From: Paenibacillus pinisoli
GTDB lineage: Bacteria > Bacillota > Bacilli > Paenibacillales > Paenibacillaceae
Direction: 5' to 3'
NCBI RefSeq assembly: GCF_003605435.1
Contig: NZ_QXQB01000010.1
Span: 20,861 to 84,860, forward strand
Length of the DNA: 64,000 bases
Part shown: one piece after another, positions 8,132 to 17,780 of the stretch
Position numbering within the stretch: the stretch's first letter is position 1
Layout of the letters: the number at the start of each line of letters is the position of its first letter
Translations under genes and position numbers: made by a program
The notes under the pieces: generated by a model
Seen by the model: the letters and a program-made list of their open reading frames with translations, nothing else
Told to the model about the DNA's origin: nothing
The model's database searches: none

Positions 8132-8926
8132 CTAACCAAGTACCACCCTGTCATCGGCCATCTTCTTGCCGCTGATCCGCTCGAACTCGCCGAGAAGACG
8201 CTCGACCGTGAGACCTTGCTTCTGCGCTTCGTCTACTTGAAGAATGATCTTGCCCTTGTCCATCATGATGAGACGATTGCCTAGCCTGATCGCCTGCTCC
8301 ATATTATGCGTGACCATGAGCGTAGTCAGATTCAACTCGCGTACGATATTCTCGGTCAACGTGGTAACAAGCTCCGCACGAGCAGGGTCAAGCGCCGCTG
8401 TATGCTCGTCTAATAGCAGAATCTGAGGTCTCGTGAAGGTTGCCATCAGCAAACTCAGCGCTTGCCGTTCTCCCCCGGAGAGCAAGCCCACCTTGGCAGT
8501 CATACGGTTCTCCAGGCCAATGCCTAGACGGCTCAGCTCTTCGCGGAACACCTTGCGGTTTTTGCTATTGACTCCAAAGGAGAACCCGCGGGGCTTGCCG
8601 CGCTTGTAGGCAATAGCCAAGTTTTCTTCGATCGTCATGCGCGGAGCCGTTCCCGCCATCGGATCTTGGAATACGCGTCCTATCCATTTGCTACGGCTGT
8701 ATTCAGACAGCTGGCTGACTTCTGTTCCTTCTATATAAATATTCCCCGCATCGGGCTTCATTACGCCTGAAATGATGTTCATGAGCGTCGATTTACCCGC
8801 GCCGTTGCTTCCGATTACCGTGACAAAGTCGCCCTGCTTCATGTGCAGATTCGCATTCAGCAGCGCAATTTTCTCATCGACCGTCCCCGGATTAAACAAT
8901 TTGGACACGCCTTCGATCTTCAGCAT
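8132..8926 (-). CDS. ABC transporter ATP-binding protein (TrpZ-like)
   Basis: Cytoplasmic ATPase that powers the importer encoded with the two genes upstream. It has 264 residues: Walker A GSNGAGKS at about 39-46, the ABC signature LLSGGERQ near 150, and Walker B ILLLDEHTAALDP near 170, with the switch histidine in VTHNMEQ. The aromatic glutamate position of Walker B reads DEH. Its ATG overlaps the permease stop by one base (TAATG). The substrate is not fixed by sequence; TrpXYZ of streptococci has the same three-part layout. Confidence 0.88.
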   Translation of the reverse strand: MLKIEGVSKLFNPGTVDEKIALLNANLHMKQGDFVTVIGSNGAGKSTLMNIISGVMKPDAGNIYIEGTEVSQLSEYSRSKWIGRVFQDPMAGTAPRMTIEENLAIAYKRGKPRGFSFGVNSKNRKVFREELSRLGIGLENRMTAKVGLLSGGERQALSLLMATFTRPQILLLDEHTAALDPARAELVTTLTENIVRELNLTTLMVTHNMEQAIRLGNRLIMMDKGKIILQVDEAQKQGLTVERLLGEFERISGKKMADDRVVLG

Positions 8927-9837
8927 TAGCTGCCACCTCCGCTTGTCTGCCCCATCGAAGACAACACTTCCTCTGTCCGTTTCTTGGCAATAGACTTCGA
9001 CTTAATGGCTCGGCGGATAGTCGGGATAACTAGAGCCCCAACGATAATAACCGCTGTAATCAGCTTCATGTCTTGCGCATCAAGCCATTCCACACGAAGC
9101 GCAAGAGCGTAAATCACCCGATAGATAATAGCTCCGAGCACAACAGCTAATGTTGCACGGAAAATCGTCTTGGCCCCGAAGATTGCTTCCCCGATAATAA
9201 CAGATGCCAAACCGATTACGATCATACCAATGCCCATCGAGTTGTTGGCTGCATTCTGCGAATGTGCAATTAATGCTCCCGAACAAGCAACCAAAGCGTT
9301 GGACAATGCTACGCCCATAATAATGGTACCGTCAGTGTTGGCGCCAAAGCTGCGGATCATCCGGCTGTTGTCGCCAGTCGCCCGCAAGCTCAAGCCCAAG
9401 TTGGTTTTGAAGAATAGATCCAAGCCTATTTTTGCAACTACAGCGAGAATCAAACCGATAGTAAGGACTGAAGCACCGTCAAATATGTTCGCCTCGCCTC
9501 TAAGCGGAACGTTAGGTTTGCCCAGAATGCGCAAATTGATGGAATACAGGGCGATCATCATAATAATACCGGACAATAATCCGTTTACTTTCCCTTTCGT
9601 ATGAAGCAATCCTGTCAAGGTGCCGGCTACCGCTCCTCCGAAAAATGCAAAGATGACGGCAAGCCAAGGCGGAGAACCCGCAATCGTCATCACAGTTCCA
9701 ATCGCCGCTCCGGTCGTGAAGCTCCCGTCTACCGTCAGGTCAGGGAAATCCAAGATACGAAATGTAATGTATACACCCAATGCCATAAGCGCATACAAGA
9801 GGCCAAGCTCTACTGCTCCTACCAATGATACCAGCAT
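8926..9837 (-). CDS. ABC transporter permease, BPD_transp_2 type (TrpY-like)
   Basis: Membrane subunit of the importer. It has 303 residues, is strongly hydrophobic with about eight membrane segments, and carries the family features DFPDLTVDGSFTTGAA near residue 30 and LRATGDNSRMIRSFG near 160. The frame extends 21 codons upstream, but the ATG at 9835-9837 gives the typical MLVSLVGAVELGLLYAL start and has AGGAGGG about 11 nt ahead. It lies between the binding protein and the ATPase genes. Confidence 0.88.
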   Translation of the reverse strand: MLVSLVGAVELGLLYALMALGVYITFRILDFPDLTVDGSFTTGAAIGTVMTIAGSPPWLAVIFAFFGGAVAGTLTGLLHTKGKVNGLLSGIIMMIALYSINLRILGKPNVPLRGEANIFDGASVLTIGLILAVVAKIGLDLFFKTNLGLSLRATGDNSRMIRSFGANTDGTIIMGVALSNALVACSGALIAHSQNAANNSMGIGMIVIGLASVIIGEAIFGAKTIFRATLAVVLGAIIYRVIYALALRVEWLDAQDMKLITAVIIVGALVIPTIRRAIKSKSIAKKRTEEVLSSMGQTSGGGS

Positions 9838-9942
9838 TGTAAGTGCACCCTCCTTTCTCGTGTCGAAAATAACAATGGGGTGAATCAGAAAACCGATCAC
9901 CCCATCTGTCAGTTATCAAATCATTATAAATGCTAAACCAGA

Positions 9943-10953
9943 TTACTCGATGATATTATTTTCCGGATCTTTAACGTAGGCTTTCATTGCATCTGTGACC
10001 GTAATGCCTTGTTCAGCAGCTGCACTCAGATTAAGAATGAAATCCAGCTTTTCAGGCGATCTTACGTCCATATCGCCTGGCTTCTTGCCGTCTTTCAAAA
10101 TTTCAACAGCCATCTGGCCTACTTCATAGCCGTGATCAAAATATTTGAATCCAACTGTTGCAAAAGCCCCCTTCTCGACCGTATCGCGGTCTGCAGAGAA
10201 GAATGGGATTTTATTTTTGTTCACAACATCGATAATCGATTCAACGCCTTCAACTACAGTGTTATCCAGCGTAACGTATACCGCATCCACACGGCCAACC
10301 AGAGATTGTGCCGCTTGTTGGACATCAGAGCTATTCACAACAGGCGCTTTCACCAGCTCAATATTGTGCTTGGCAAGCGCTTCTTGCGCGATATTGCTCA
10401 TAACGACTGCGTTGGATTCACCTTCATTAATAACAACGCCGACTTTCTTCACATTCGGCATTTCTTTCGCGATGAAATCCATCAATTGAACGATTGCATC
10501 CGGATTTGTATCGGAAGCTCCCGTAACATTACCGCCTGGCGCTTTCAATTGAGGCACGAGCTTGGAGTCCAGCGGATCTGTTACAGCTGCGAATAGCACT
10601 GGAATATCCTTCACTTCCTCAATCAAGCCAATGCTCGTATCCGTAGCGATCCCTAGAGCAAGATCAGCTTTGCTTGTTGCGATTTTTTGTGAAATGGATT
10701 TAATGTTATTTTGATCCGCTTGAGCATTGTTATAATCCACCTTCACCTTCAATCCAGCATCTTCAAGCGCTTTCAAGAAGCCTTCGCGTGTTGCGTCAAG
10801 CGATGGATGCTCAACAATCTGCGAGATTGCAACCGTATATTCCTTGCCTTCCGTGTTGCCGCCCTCTGTTTTGCCCCCGCCATTACTGCCGCACGCGGCA
10901 GTTACTGCCATTAGGGACGCCAATCCCAATCCAAGCCAAAACTTCTTCTTCAT
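9943..10953 (-). CDS. ABC transporter substrate-binding lipoprotein (PF04392 type)
   Basis: Extracellular lipid-anchored receptor of the importer. It has 336 residues: a signal peptide with lipobox VTAAC and the lipidated cysteine at about 21, a Gly/Ser-rich linker, then the two-lobe fold opening with YTVAISQIVEHPSLDATREGF, characteristic of the ABC_sub_bind family that includes TrpX. The family takes up small ligands such as tryptophan or tyrosine in some species; the ligand here is unknown. It is the first gene of the operon, with its promoter at 11117-11145. The position between tuf and rpsJ is unusual. Confidence 0.87.
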   Translation of the reverse strand: MKKKFWLGLGLASLMAVTAACGSNGGGKTEGGNTEGKEYTVAISQIVEHPSLDATREGFLKALEDAGLKVKVDYNNAQADQNNIKSISQKIATSKADLALGIATDTSIGLIEEVKDIPVLFAAVTDPLDSKLVPQLKAPGGNVTGASDTNPDAIVQLMDFIAKEMPNVKKVGVVINEGESNAVVMSNIAQEALAKHNIELVKAPVVNSSDVQQAAQSLVGRVDAVYVTLDNTVVEGVESIIDVVNKNKIPFFSADRDTVEKGAFATVGFKYFDHGYEVGQMAVEILKDGKKPGDMDVRSPEKLDFILNLSAAAEQGITVTDAMKAYVKDPENNIIE

Positions 10954-11116
10954 TCCTAAATGACCCCTCTCTCATTATCATCCACTTCTTCATTGCCGAT
11001 AAGAACAATTGCCGCATTAATACATTGTTGCAATGTGGCTGTAATCCAATAAAGTGTATGGATATAACTGGTGGTAAAGTCGTTAAATTCGGACGACTTC
11101 TTTAATTTATATACAT

Positions 11117-11145
11117 ATATTAAAGGTGCATTTTCACCGCGTCAA
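11117..11145 (-). promoter_or_regulatory. Sigma-A promoter of the ABC importer operon
   Basis: On the minus strand, TTGACG (11140-11145), a 17-bp spacer and TAATAT (11117-11122). Transcription would begin near 11110, leaving a leader of about 155 nt before the binding-protein gene. No T-box or known riboswitch was recognised in that leader. Confidence 0.75.
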
Positions 11146-11188
11146 TCCTAATATTAAGGAAATAGCTATTATTAAATGAGAACACAAT

Positions 11189-11221
11189 AAAAAACTGCCC
11201 CGAGCTCAGCTCGGGGCAGTT
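11189..11221 (-). terminator. Rho-independent terminator after tuf
   Basis: A 13-bp perfect stem, 11193-11205 with 11209-11221, has a 3-nt loop and is followed on the minus strand by a T run (11189-11194). It ends the rpsL-rpsG-fusA-tuf transcript. Confidence 0.93.
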
Positions 11222-11249
11222 CACGCGATGCAGCTTGCGCTGCATGGCA

Positions 11250-12440
11250 TTATTTTTGGATTGTAGCTACAGCGCCAGCGCCTACAGTACGGCCGCCTTC
11301 ACGGATGGAGAAGCGAGTGCCTTCTTCAACCGCGATTGGAGCGATCAGTTCTACAGTAACTGTGATGTTGTCGCCAGGCATAACCATTTCAGTACCTTCT
11401 GGCAGGTTGATGATACCTGTTACGTCAGTTGTACGGAAATAGAATTGTGGACGGTAGCCAGTGAAGAAAGGCTTATGACGGCCACCCTCTTCTTTAGTCA
11501 GAACGTAGATTTGAGCTGTGAAGTTCGTGTGTGGCTTAACGGAACCTGGCTTAGCCAATACTTGACCACGCTCAATGTCTTTACGGTCTACACCGCGAAG
11601 AAGTGCGCCAACGTTGTCGCCTGCTTGAGCGGAGTCAAGCAATTTACGGAACATCTCAACGCCCGTAACAACGGATTTGCGAGTTTCTTCTTGAAGACCG
11701 ATGATTTCGATCTCGTCGCCAACTTTGATAACGCCACGCTCTACGCGACCTGTAGCAACTGTACCACGGCCTGTGATTGTGAATACGTCCTCGACAGGCA
11801 TAAGGAAAGGCTTAGCCGTGTCGCGCTCTGGAGTTGGGATGTAAGTGTCAACTTGCTCGAACAGCTCAACGATTTTGTCAGCCCAAGGACCATCTGGGTT
11901 TTGCAGTGCTTCACGAGCAGCGCCACGGATGATTGGAGTGTCGTCGCCTGGGAACTCGTACTCGGAAAGAAGGTCGCGAACTTCCATCTCAACCAGTTCA
12001 AGAAGCTCTTCGTCTTCAACCATGTCGCATTTGTTCAAGAATACAACGATGTAAGGAACGCCTACTTGGCGGGAGAGCAGGATGTGCTCGCGCGTTTGTG
12101 GCATTGGGCCGTCAGAAGCGGATACAACCAGGATTGCTCCGTCCATTTGTGCCGCGCCAGTGATCATGTTTTTAACATAGTCGGCGTGACCTGGGCAGTC
12201 AACGTGAGCGTAGTGACGGTTAGGAGTCTCATACTCAACGTGTGCTGTGGAGATTGTGATACCGCGCTCGCGCTCTTCTGGAGCTTTATCGATTTGGTCG
12301 AAAGCGATAGCCGCGCCGCCGTATTTTTTGGACAGTACAGTAGTGATCGCAGCTGTCAGAGTTGTTTTGCCATGGTCAACGTGACCGATTGTACCGATGT
12401 TAACATGCGGTTTTGTACGTTCAAATTTTGCCTTAGCCAT
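11250..12440 (-). CDS. tuf: Translation elongation factor Tu
   Basis: GTPase that delivers aminoacyl-tRNA to the ribosomal A site. It has 396 residues, with the G1 loop GHVDHGKT at 19-26, DCPGHADY near 81 and NKCD near 136, followed by the two beta-barrel domains. It is the last gene of the str operon, 120 bp after fusA, with its own strong AGGAGG ribosome binding site and a perfect terminator downstream. Confidence 0.99.
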   Translation of the reverse strand: MAKAKFERTKPHVNIGTIGHVDHGKTTLTAAITTVLSKKYGGAAIAFDQIDKAPEERERGITISTAHVEYETPNRHYAHVDCPGHADYVKNMITGAAQMDGAILVVSASDGPMPQTREHILLSRQVGVPYIVVFLNKCDMVEDEELLELVEMEVRDLLSEYEFPGDDTPIIRGAAREALQNPDGPWADKIVELFEQVDTYIPTPERDTAKPFLMPVEDVFTITGRGTVATGRVERGVIKVGDEIEIIGLQEETRKSVVTGVEMFRKLLDSAQAGDNVGALLRGVDRKDIERGQVLAKPGSVKPHTNFTAQIYVLTKEEGGRHKPFFTGYRPQFYFRTTDVTGIINLPEGTEMVMPGDNITVTVELIAPIAVEEGTRFSIREGGRTVGAGAVATIQK

Positions 12441-12484
12441 TGAACTGAATCCTCCTCAATATAACTTGATATTTTATATGTTGG

Positions 12485-12522
12485 GGCCGGCACCTAGAGT
12501 GCAAGCATACCTGATGACGGCC
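12485..12522 (-). other. Stem-loop in the fusA-tuf spacer
   Basis: The 120-bp spacer holds a nested stem: GGCCG (12485-12489) with CGGCC (12518-12522), and inside it GCAC (12490-12493) with GTGC (12499-12502). It may set the relative fusA and tuf transcript levels or be a processing site. I found no convincing separate tuf promoter. Confidence 0.35.
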
Positions 12523-12560
12523 GATTACAAACATTTGTTGCAATTAGACTCGGAATAAAA

Positions 12561-14639
12561 TTATTCTCCGCCTTTATGCTTGGAGATGATCTCCTCGGCG
12601 ATCGACTTAGGAACTTCTTCGTAGTGGGAGAGTTCCATCGAGAATACGCCGCGTCCTTGTGTACCGGAACGAAGTGTAGTGGAGTAACCGAACATCTCGG
12701 AGAGAGGCACCTTAGCACGGATAATTTGCGCGCCTGCGCGGGAATCCATACCCTCGATGCGACCGCGGCGGGAGTTCAGCATGCCCATTACGTCGCCCAT
12801 GTACTCTTCAGGAACTGTAACTTCAACCTTCATGATTGGCTCAAGAAGGACTGGTTTACACTTGTCTTTCGCAGCTTTAAGCGCCAGGGAACCTGCGATC
12901 TTAAACGCCATCTCCGAGGAGTCGACGTCATGGTAGGAACCATCGACAACAGTCGCTTTGATATCAACAAGCGGGAAGCCAGCGATAACGCCGTTCTTCA
13001 TCGACTCTTCGATACCAGCCTGGATCGGAGCGATAAATTCACGAGGAATCGATCCGCCCACGATTTTGCTTTCGAAGGTAAAGCCTGTTCCAGCCTCTTG
13101 TGGTTCGAACTCAACCCAACAATGACCGAACTGACCTTTACCGCCGGACTGACGAACGAATTTACCTTCGACTTTAGCCGCAGCGCGGAAAGTCTCACGG
13201 TAAGCAACCTGAGGTTTACCAACATTCGTCTCAACTTTGAATTCGCGAAGCATACGGTCAACGAGGATCTCAAGGTGAAGCTCACCCATACCTGCGATGA
13301 TCGTTTGGTTCGTTTCTTCGTCCGTGTAAGCGCGGAATGTAGGGTCTTCCTCAGCGAGCTTGGAGATTGCAACGCCAAGTTTGTCTTGGTCTGCTTTCGT
13401 CTTAGGCTCAATTGCGATTTGGATAACCGGCTCAGGGAAGTTCATCGATTCGAGAACGATCGGGTTCTTCTCGTCGCACAGTGTATCGCCAGTTGTAGTA
13501 TCCTTCAGGCCTACTGCAGCTGCAATATCGCCCGAGTATACTTCGGAGATCTCTTGACGGCTGTTCGCGTGCATCTGCAGAATCCGGCCAATCCGCTCGC
13601 GTTTGTTCTTAGTTGCATTAAGAACGTACGAACCGGATTTCAGGATACCCGAGTATACACGGAAGAACGTCAGACGACCAACGTAAGGGTCCGTCATGAT
13701 TTTGAATGCCAGAGCCGAGAACGGCTCGGAGTCAGAAGATGGACGAACTGCTTCTTCACCGTCTTCAAGCGTACCTTTGATAGCTGGTACGTCAACCGGT
13801 GCAGGCAGGTAGTCTACTACTGCATCCAATACCAATTGAACGCCTTTGTTACGGTAAGAGGAACCTGCAACAACTGGGAAGATTTTAACATCGCAAACAC
13901 CTTTGCGAAGTACTGCTTTCAGTTCTGGAATCGTGATTTCTTCGCCTTCCAGATACTTCATCATCAAATCTTCGTCCAGCTCAGCAACTTTCTCTACCAG
14001 TTCAAGACGAAGCTCTTCGACTTGATCTGCGTACTCAGCAGGAATCTCGCCTTTGATTGGATCTTTGCCGAGATCGTCTTTGTACGTGTAGGAAACGCGC
14101 TCGATGATATCGATTACGCCTACAAAATCGGACTCAGCGCCAATAGGAAGCTGAATCGCAACAGCATTGGCTTGCAGACGCTCACGCATGTCTTTAACAA
14201 CATTCAGGTAGTCTGCGCCGATGATGTCCATTTTGTTAACGTAAGCGATCCGAGGAACGCCGTAACGGTCAGCTTGACGCCATACAGTCTCAGACTGCGG
14301 CTCAACGCCTTCTTTCGCACTGAAAACACCAACGGCCCCGTCCAATACGCGTAGGGAACGTTCAACTTCTACTGTGAAGTCAACGTGTCCTGGGGTATCG
14401 ATGATATTAATGCGGTTACCCTTCCATTGAGCGGTTGTAGCGGCAGACGTAATCGTGATGCCGCGCTCTTGTTCCTGCTCCATCCAGTCCATCGTAGCTG
14501 CACCTTCGTGCACCTCGCCGATTTTGTGGGTACGGCCTGTAAAGAACAAGATCCGTTCAGTAGTTGTGGTTTTACCAGCGTCAATATGCGCCATAATCCC
14601 GATATTACGCGTATTTTCCAAGGAGAACTCTCTTGACAT
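12561..14639 (-). CDS. fusA: Translation elongation factor G
   Basis: GTPase that drives translocation and, with RRF, ribosome recycling. It has 692 residues, with GIMAHIDAGKTTTTER near residue 14, DTPGHVDFT near 82 and NKMD near 136, followed by domains II-V, ending ISKHKGGE. It lies between rpsG (29 bp upstream) and tuf. No obvious fusidic-acid-resistance change was noticed, though single substitutions cannot be judged without an alignment. Confidence 0.99.
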   Translation of the reverse strand: MSREFSLENTRNIGIMAHIDAGKTTTTERILFFTGRTHKIGEVHEGAATMDWMEQEQERGITITSAATTAQWKGNRINIIDTPGHVDFTVEVERSLRVLDGAVGVFSAKEGVEPQSETVWRQADRYGVPRIAYVNKMDIIGADYLNVVKDMRERLQANAVAIQLPIGAESDFVGVIDIIERVSYTYKDDLGKDPIKGEIPAEYADQVEELRLELVEKVAELDEDLMMKYLEGEEITIPELKAVLRKGVCDVKIFPVVAGSSYRNKGVQLVLDAVVDYLPAPVDVPAIKGTLEDGEEAVRPSSDSEPFSALAFKIMTDPYVGRLTFFRVYSGILKSGSYVLNATKNKRERIGRILQMHANSRQEISEVYSGDIAAAVGLKDTTTGDTLCDEKNPIVLESMNFPEPVIQIAIEPKTKADQDKLGVAISKLAEEDPTFRAYTDEETNQTIIAGMGELHLEILVDRMLREFKVETNVGKPQVAYRETFRAAAKVEGKFVRQSGGKGQFGHCWVEFEPQEAGTGFTFESKIVGGSIPREFIAPIQAGIEESMKNGVIAGFPLVDIKATVVDGSYHDVDSSEMAFKIAGSLALKAAKDKCKPVLLEPIMKVEVTVPEEYMGDVMGMLNSRRGRIEGMDSRAGAQIIRAKVPLSEMFGYSTTLRSGTQGRGVFSMELSHYEEVPKSIAEEIISKHKGGE

Positions 14640-14668
14640 GATATTGTCTCCTCTCGTTTATGGTCATC

Positions 14669-15139
14669 CTACCAGCGGTAGTGAGCGAATGCTTTGTTCG
14701 CTTCTGCCATTTTGTGCGTGTCTTCACGCTTCTTAACGGATGCGCCAGTGTTGTTGGAAGCATCCAGAATTTCAGCAGCCAAACGCTCTGTCATCGTTTT
14801 CTCGCCGCGGTTACGCGAGTAGTTCACGAGCCAACGAAGACCAAGAGCCGTACGGCGCTCAGGCTTAACTTCGATAGGTACTTGGTAGTTAGAACCGCCT
14901 ACACGGCGAGCTTTAACCTCAAGAACCGGCATAATGTTTTTCAAAGCTGCTTCGAACACTTCCATTGGATCTTTTCCCGAGCGTTCTTGGATCAGTTTGA
15001 ATGCATCATATAACAGAGTTTGTGCAGTGCCTCTCTTACCGTCGATCATAATACGGTTGATTAGGCGGGTAACCAGTTTGCTATTGTAAACCGGATCCGG
15101 AAGCACATCACGTTTCGTTACAGGACCTTTGCGTGGCAT
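14669..15139 (-). CDS. rpsG: 30S ribosomal protein S7
   Basis: Assembly initiator of the 30S head that contacts E-site tRNA. It has 156 residues, begins MPRKGPVTKRDVLPDP and ends HYRW, as is typical. It lies between rpsL and fusA in the str operon. Confidence 0.98.
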   Translation of the reverse strand: MPRKGPVTKRDVLPDPVYNSKLVTRLINRIMIDGKRGTAQTLLYDAFKLIQERSGKDPMEVFEAALKNIMPVLEVKARRVGGSNYQVPIEVKPERRTALGLRWLVNYSRNRGEKTMTERLAAEILDASNNTGASVKKREDTHKMAEANKAFAHYRW

Positions 15140-15205
15140 GAGAAAGTCCCCCTTTCTTCTAATAGTAACTTGTTCTAGCTTGTTATTAACAAGGTAGGGT
15201 TATAC

Positions 15206-15625
15206 TTATTTCTTAACTTTAGGACGCTTAGTGCCGTATTTCGAACGGGATTGGTTACGGTTGTTAACACCTGCTGTATCCAATGCGCCGCGCACGATAT
15301 GGTAACGAACACCCGGAAGGTCTTTTACACGACCGCCGCGGATCAGAACCACGCTGTGCTCTTGAAGGTTATGACCGATACCTGGAATGTACGCTGTAAC
15401 CTCGACACGGTTAGTCAGACGCACACGCGCATATTTACGAAGCGCGGAGTTCGGTTTCTTTGGAGTCATAGTACCTACACGAGTGCACACACCGCGTTTT
15501 TGAGGCGCGCTGATGTCAGTTGCTTCACGTTTCAGAGCGTTAAAGCCTTTTTGCAAGGCTGGCGATTTCGATTTAACGACTTTCGCTTGACGTCCTTTAC
15601 GAACGAGCTGGTTAATTGTTGGCAT
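15206..15625 (-). CDS. rpsL: 30S ribosomal protein S12
   Basis: Decoding-centre protein controlling translational accuracy. It has 139 residues. The streptomycin-resistance hot spots look wild type: PKKPNS around Lys56 and GGRVKDLPGV around Lys101. It is the first gene of the str operon, with promoter at 15758-15787. The usual upstream neighbour rplGB is not present between it and rpoC. Confidence 0.98.
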   Translation of the reverse strand: MPTINQLVRKGRQAKVVKSKSPALQKGFNALKREATDISAPQKRGVCTRVGTMTPKKPNSALRKYARVRLTNRVEVTAYIPGIGHNLQEHSVVLIRGGRVKDLPGVRYHIVRGALDTAGVNNRNQSRSKYGTKRPKVKK

Positions 15626-15757
15626 GTTGCCACCCCCTCCCTTTATTCATGTCTTTATTATGGTAGACATTTCACCCATCATTTAAGCCCACAGAGCCAG
15701 GCGGTTCATAATTGAACATGAGAATTGCATAAGCCTAGTCGTCAGGCACACTTCGAT

Positions 15758-15787
15758 ATATTATCATTTTGCACATATGCATGTCAA
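15758..15787 (-). promoter_or_regulatory. Sigma-A promoter of the str operon
   Basis: On the minus strand, TTGACA (15782-15787), then either GATAAT (15760-15765) at 16 bp or TAATAT (15758-15763) at 18 bp. The start would be near 15752, giving a leader of about 125 nt before rpsL. The str operon therefore need not depend on rpoBC transcription. Confidence 0.82.
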
Positions 15788-15844
15788 GCGCTAAAATGGG
15801 CATTTTTTGTCTCTATGTACAGTTTACAAAAGTTTCATGCCTTT

Positions 15845-16369
15845 CTACATCATTGCGCCAGGTTCCACGTACACAGCATAACGGATTCCGTCTGCTTCCG
15901 CATCGTTTTGACGATAAGCCAGATGATTACTGTCGATACCTTCGATCACTGCATGCAGATCAACCCGGATGAGAAGACCATGATAATAGCTTAACAATAG
16001 CTTTAACGCAGCCAGCAAACCTTCTTGATCCGCGCGCCTCTCTATATGCGCTTTCTCTATTACTGCAACCTTGCTATAGTTCGATAGAGTTATGCTTTCG
16101 TCAAAATACTCCTTATTCTGGGCCAACAGCTTGTCCGGCAAAGGAAGGAATGTACGGGCGAACACTTCTCCTCCACCCCATCGAATAGCGATTTCGTCCT
16201 GGCCTACACTCTCCAGCTCCAAAGCCGTACCTTCATAATCCATCTGAAACTTGTCAGCTGTATCCTCAATATGATGGAAGTGCTTATAAACCTTCAGTAC
16301 AAAATTGAACGGATGCGGCTCGGGCTTCCTGGTCTTGTCTATATCATTCCTCTTGTATTTGGCTGCCAT
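15845..16369 (-). CDS. Hypothetical cytoplasmic protein
   Basis: Not recognised. The 174-residue protein has a charged N-terminus (MAAKYKRNDIDKTRKPEPHP) and no signal peptide or membrane segment. It is a mix of beta-rich and helical stretches, including a hydrophobic helix GLLAALKLLLSYYHG near residue 120. GGGGAG lies about 6 nt ahead of the ATG. It is the last of four unknown genes between rpoC and rpsL; the next gene downstream is rpsL, with its own promoter. Confidence 0.7.
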   Translation of the reverse strand: MAAKYKRNDIDKTRKPEPHPFNFVLKVYKHFHHIEDTADKFQMDYEGTALELESVGQDEIAIRWGGGEVFARTFLPLPDKLLAQNKEYFDESITLSNYSKVAVIEKAHIERRADQEGLLAALKLLLSYYHGLLIRVDLHAVIEGIDSNHLAYRQNDAEADGIRYAVYVEPGAMM

Positions 16370-16399
16370 ATGCTTCTCCCCGTCGCTAAAGCATGCTGT

Positions 16400-16636
16400 T
16401 TACTTCAAACTAACAATAATGACCCCCGCAACCAATAATATAAATATTATTTTTACCGTATATCCAAAAATCCGAAGCGGCAGCGGTATGTCGTTCATAT
16501 TCACTCTTTTTATTGTCCCTCCGCCTTCTATCTGCTGGATAGATGTAAGATGGGAGTCTTGATATCTTTCATTCTGCTCAACATGGGGCCGAGTCTCCAG
16601 TGTCTCTTGGACATGCCGTTCATTTATGCTAACCAT
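16400..16636 (-). CDS. Hypothetical small tail-anchored membrane protein
   Basis: Not recognised. It has 78 residues: a polar, Glu/His/Gln-rich N-terminal half and a single C-terminal membrane segment (GYTVKIIFILLVAGVIIVSL, about 58-77), with the bulk of the protein probably in the cytoplasm. The ribosome binding site GGGAGG is very close to the ATG, so the exact start is uncertain. It is flanked by the membrane-anchored 365-residue protein and the 174-residue protein. Confidence 0.55.
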   Translation of the reverse strand: MVSINERHVQETLETRPHVEQNERYQDSHLTSIQQIEGGGTIKRVNMNDIPLPLRIFGYTVKIIFILLVAGVIIVSLK

Positions 16637-16682
16637 GCCTCCCTAGTAATACCCCTCATGCCGGAGGGATCCGCTGAGCTGC

Positions 16683-17780
16683 TCATCGTGCCTGTATCTT
16701 CTCTATAATTTGTCCGCGGGACATTCCGCTGATACGATCTGACGACTCAATCCCCAGCGCATCCCGTTTAAAGACAAGCTTATCGCCGTTCGGCGCAATT
16801 TTAACTTCCTCACTATCCGTCCTCAAAAAGTCCAAAGTTGCGATATCCCCTTCATCAAACGAGATTTGGAACGGCAGGCTTGCTTGAATGTAATCGTCAA
16901 ACCCGGCTTGCGACCTTAGAAAGAGCATATAAGACTTTCCATATTCAATCTTTTCAAAATAAGGGCCAGCCGCTCTCACTTCATAATAGCGATCATCATG
17001 AGGCCTTACATGGAGCTCATAGCTTGGGACCGATATTGAAATCTTGGTTTCATTAACATCGCCATACAGAACGTTATCCACAATAAAAATATATTCATCG
17101 GAATATAAATTGCTTGTTCTTTGAGTCGTCCCCAGCTTGTTCTCATATCGACCCTCGACAATCAGCTCCGCTTTCTTCGCCATTTCGGCCAAATCAGTCG
17201 TAATGCCATAGTCCGGCGTATTCAGTATGATCTCATATGTCTTCGGCTCATATTGGTCAGGCTTATGCAGCAGCTCCACTTGTTCTGCTCCGTTGCTGTC
17301 CTGATAAACGTAAGAGATGACACCGTAGGAGAAATGAATGGTCTCCGTCCCTTCATCATTCAAGACATAATAGACCCTGCCGACCTCGCCTCCGCCAAGC
17401 CAGTCCGGAGCACCTGCTATTTGATTAAGCTGCTTCATAAGCGTTACATCGTCGACATACGTTGTGAGCTTATCCTTGACTTCCTCTAACGTAACCCGTC
17501 TCTGATCGGATGGAAGCTCTCCAACAATAATAAGACCTTGGCGCAGCCATACGCCGGAACCGTATATATCGTTTGCCTTCAAAAAGTTAAGCTCGGTCTT
17601 CTGCTCTTCACTCTCCGCAAGCGCATACAATTTGTCATAATTCGTGTACTCAGCCATATCCAGCTCATGCTCGGCAATAACCTCTTCAATTCCTTTTCTT
17701 TCCCATAGCAATGAGGCTAACAGGAGAAATGCGGCTATTGTAAATAGAATGACATAGAACTGTCTGTATCTTAATTTCAT
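16683..17780 (-). CDS. Hypothetical membrane-anchored extracytoplasmic protein
   Basis: Not assigned to a known function. It has 365 residues with an uncleaved-looking N-terminal membrane anchor (about 8-26) and a large outside domain. The stretch from about residue 195 on (AELIVEGRYENKLG, then YIFIVDNVLYGD and SYMLFLRS) resembles a beta-rich domain found in some secreted Bacillota proteins; that link is from memory and weak. A good GGAGGAG ribosome binding site is present. It probably shares a transcript with the 68-residue membrane protein upstream. Confidence 0.7.
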   Translation of the reverse strand: MKLRYRQFYVILFTIAAFLLLASLLWERKGIEEVIAEHELDMAEYTNYDKLYALAESEEQKTELNFLKANDIYGSGVWLRQGLIIVGELPSDQRRVTLEEVKDKLTTYVDDVTLMKQLNQIAGAPDWLGGGEVGRVYYVLNDEGTETIHFSYGVISYVYQDSNGAEQVELLHKPDQYEPKTYEIILNTPDYGITTDLAEMAKKAELIVEGRYENKLGTTQRTSNLYSDEYIFIVDNVLYGDVNETKISISVPSYELHVRPHDDRYYEVRAAGPYFEKIEYGKSYMLFLRSQAGFDDYIQASLPFQISFDEGDIATLDFLRTDSEEVKIAPNGDKLVFKRDALGIESSDRISGMSRGQIIEKIQAR

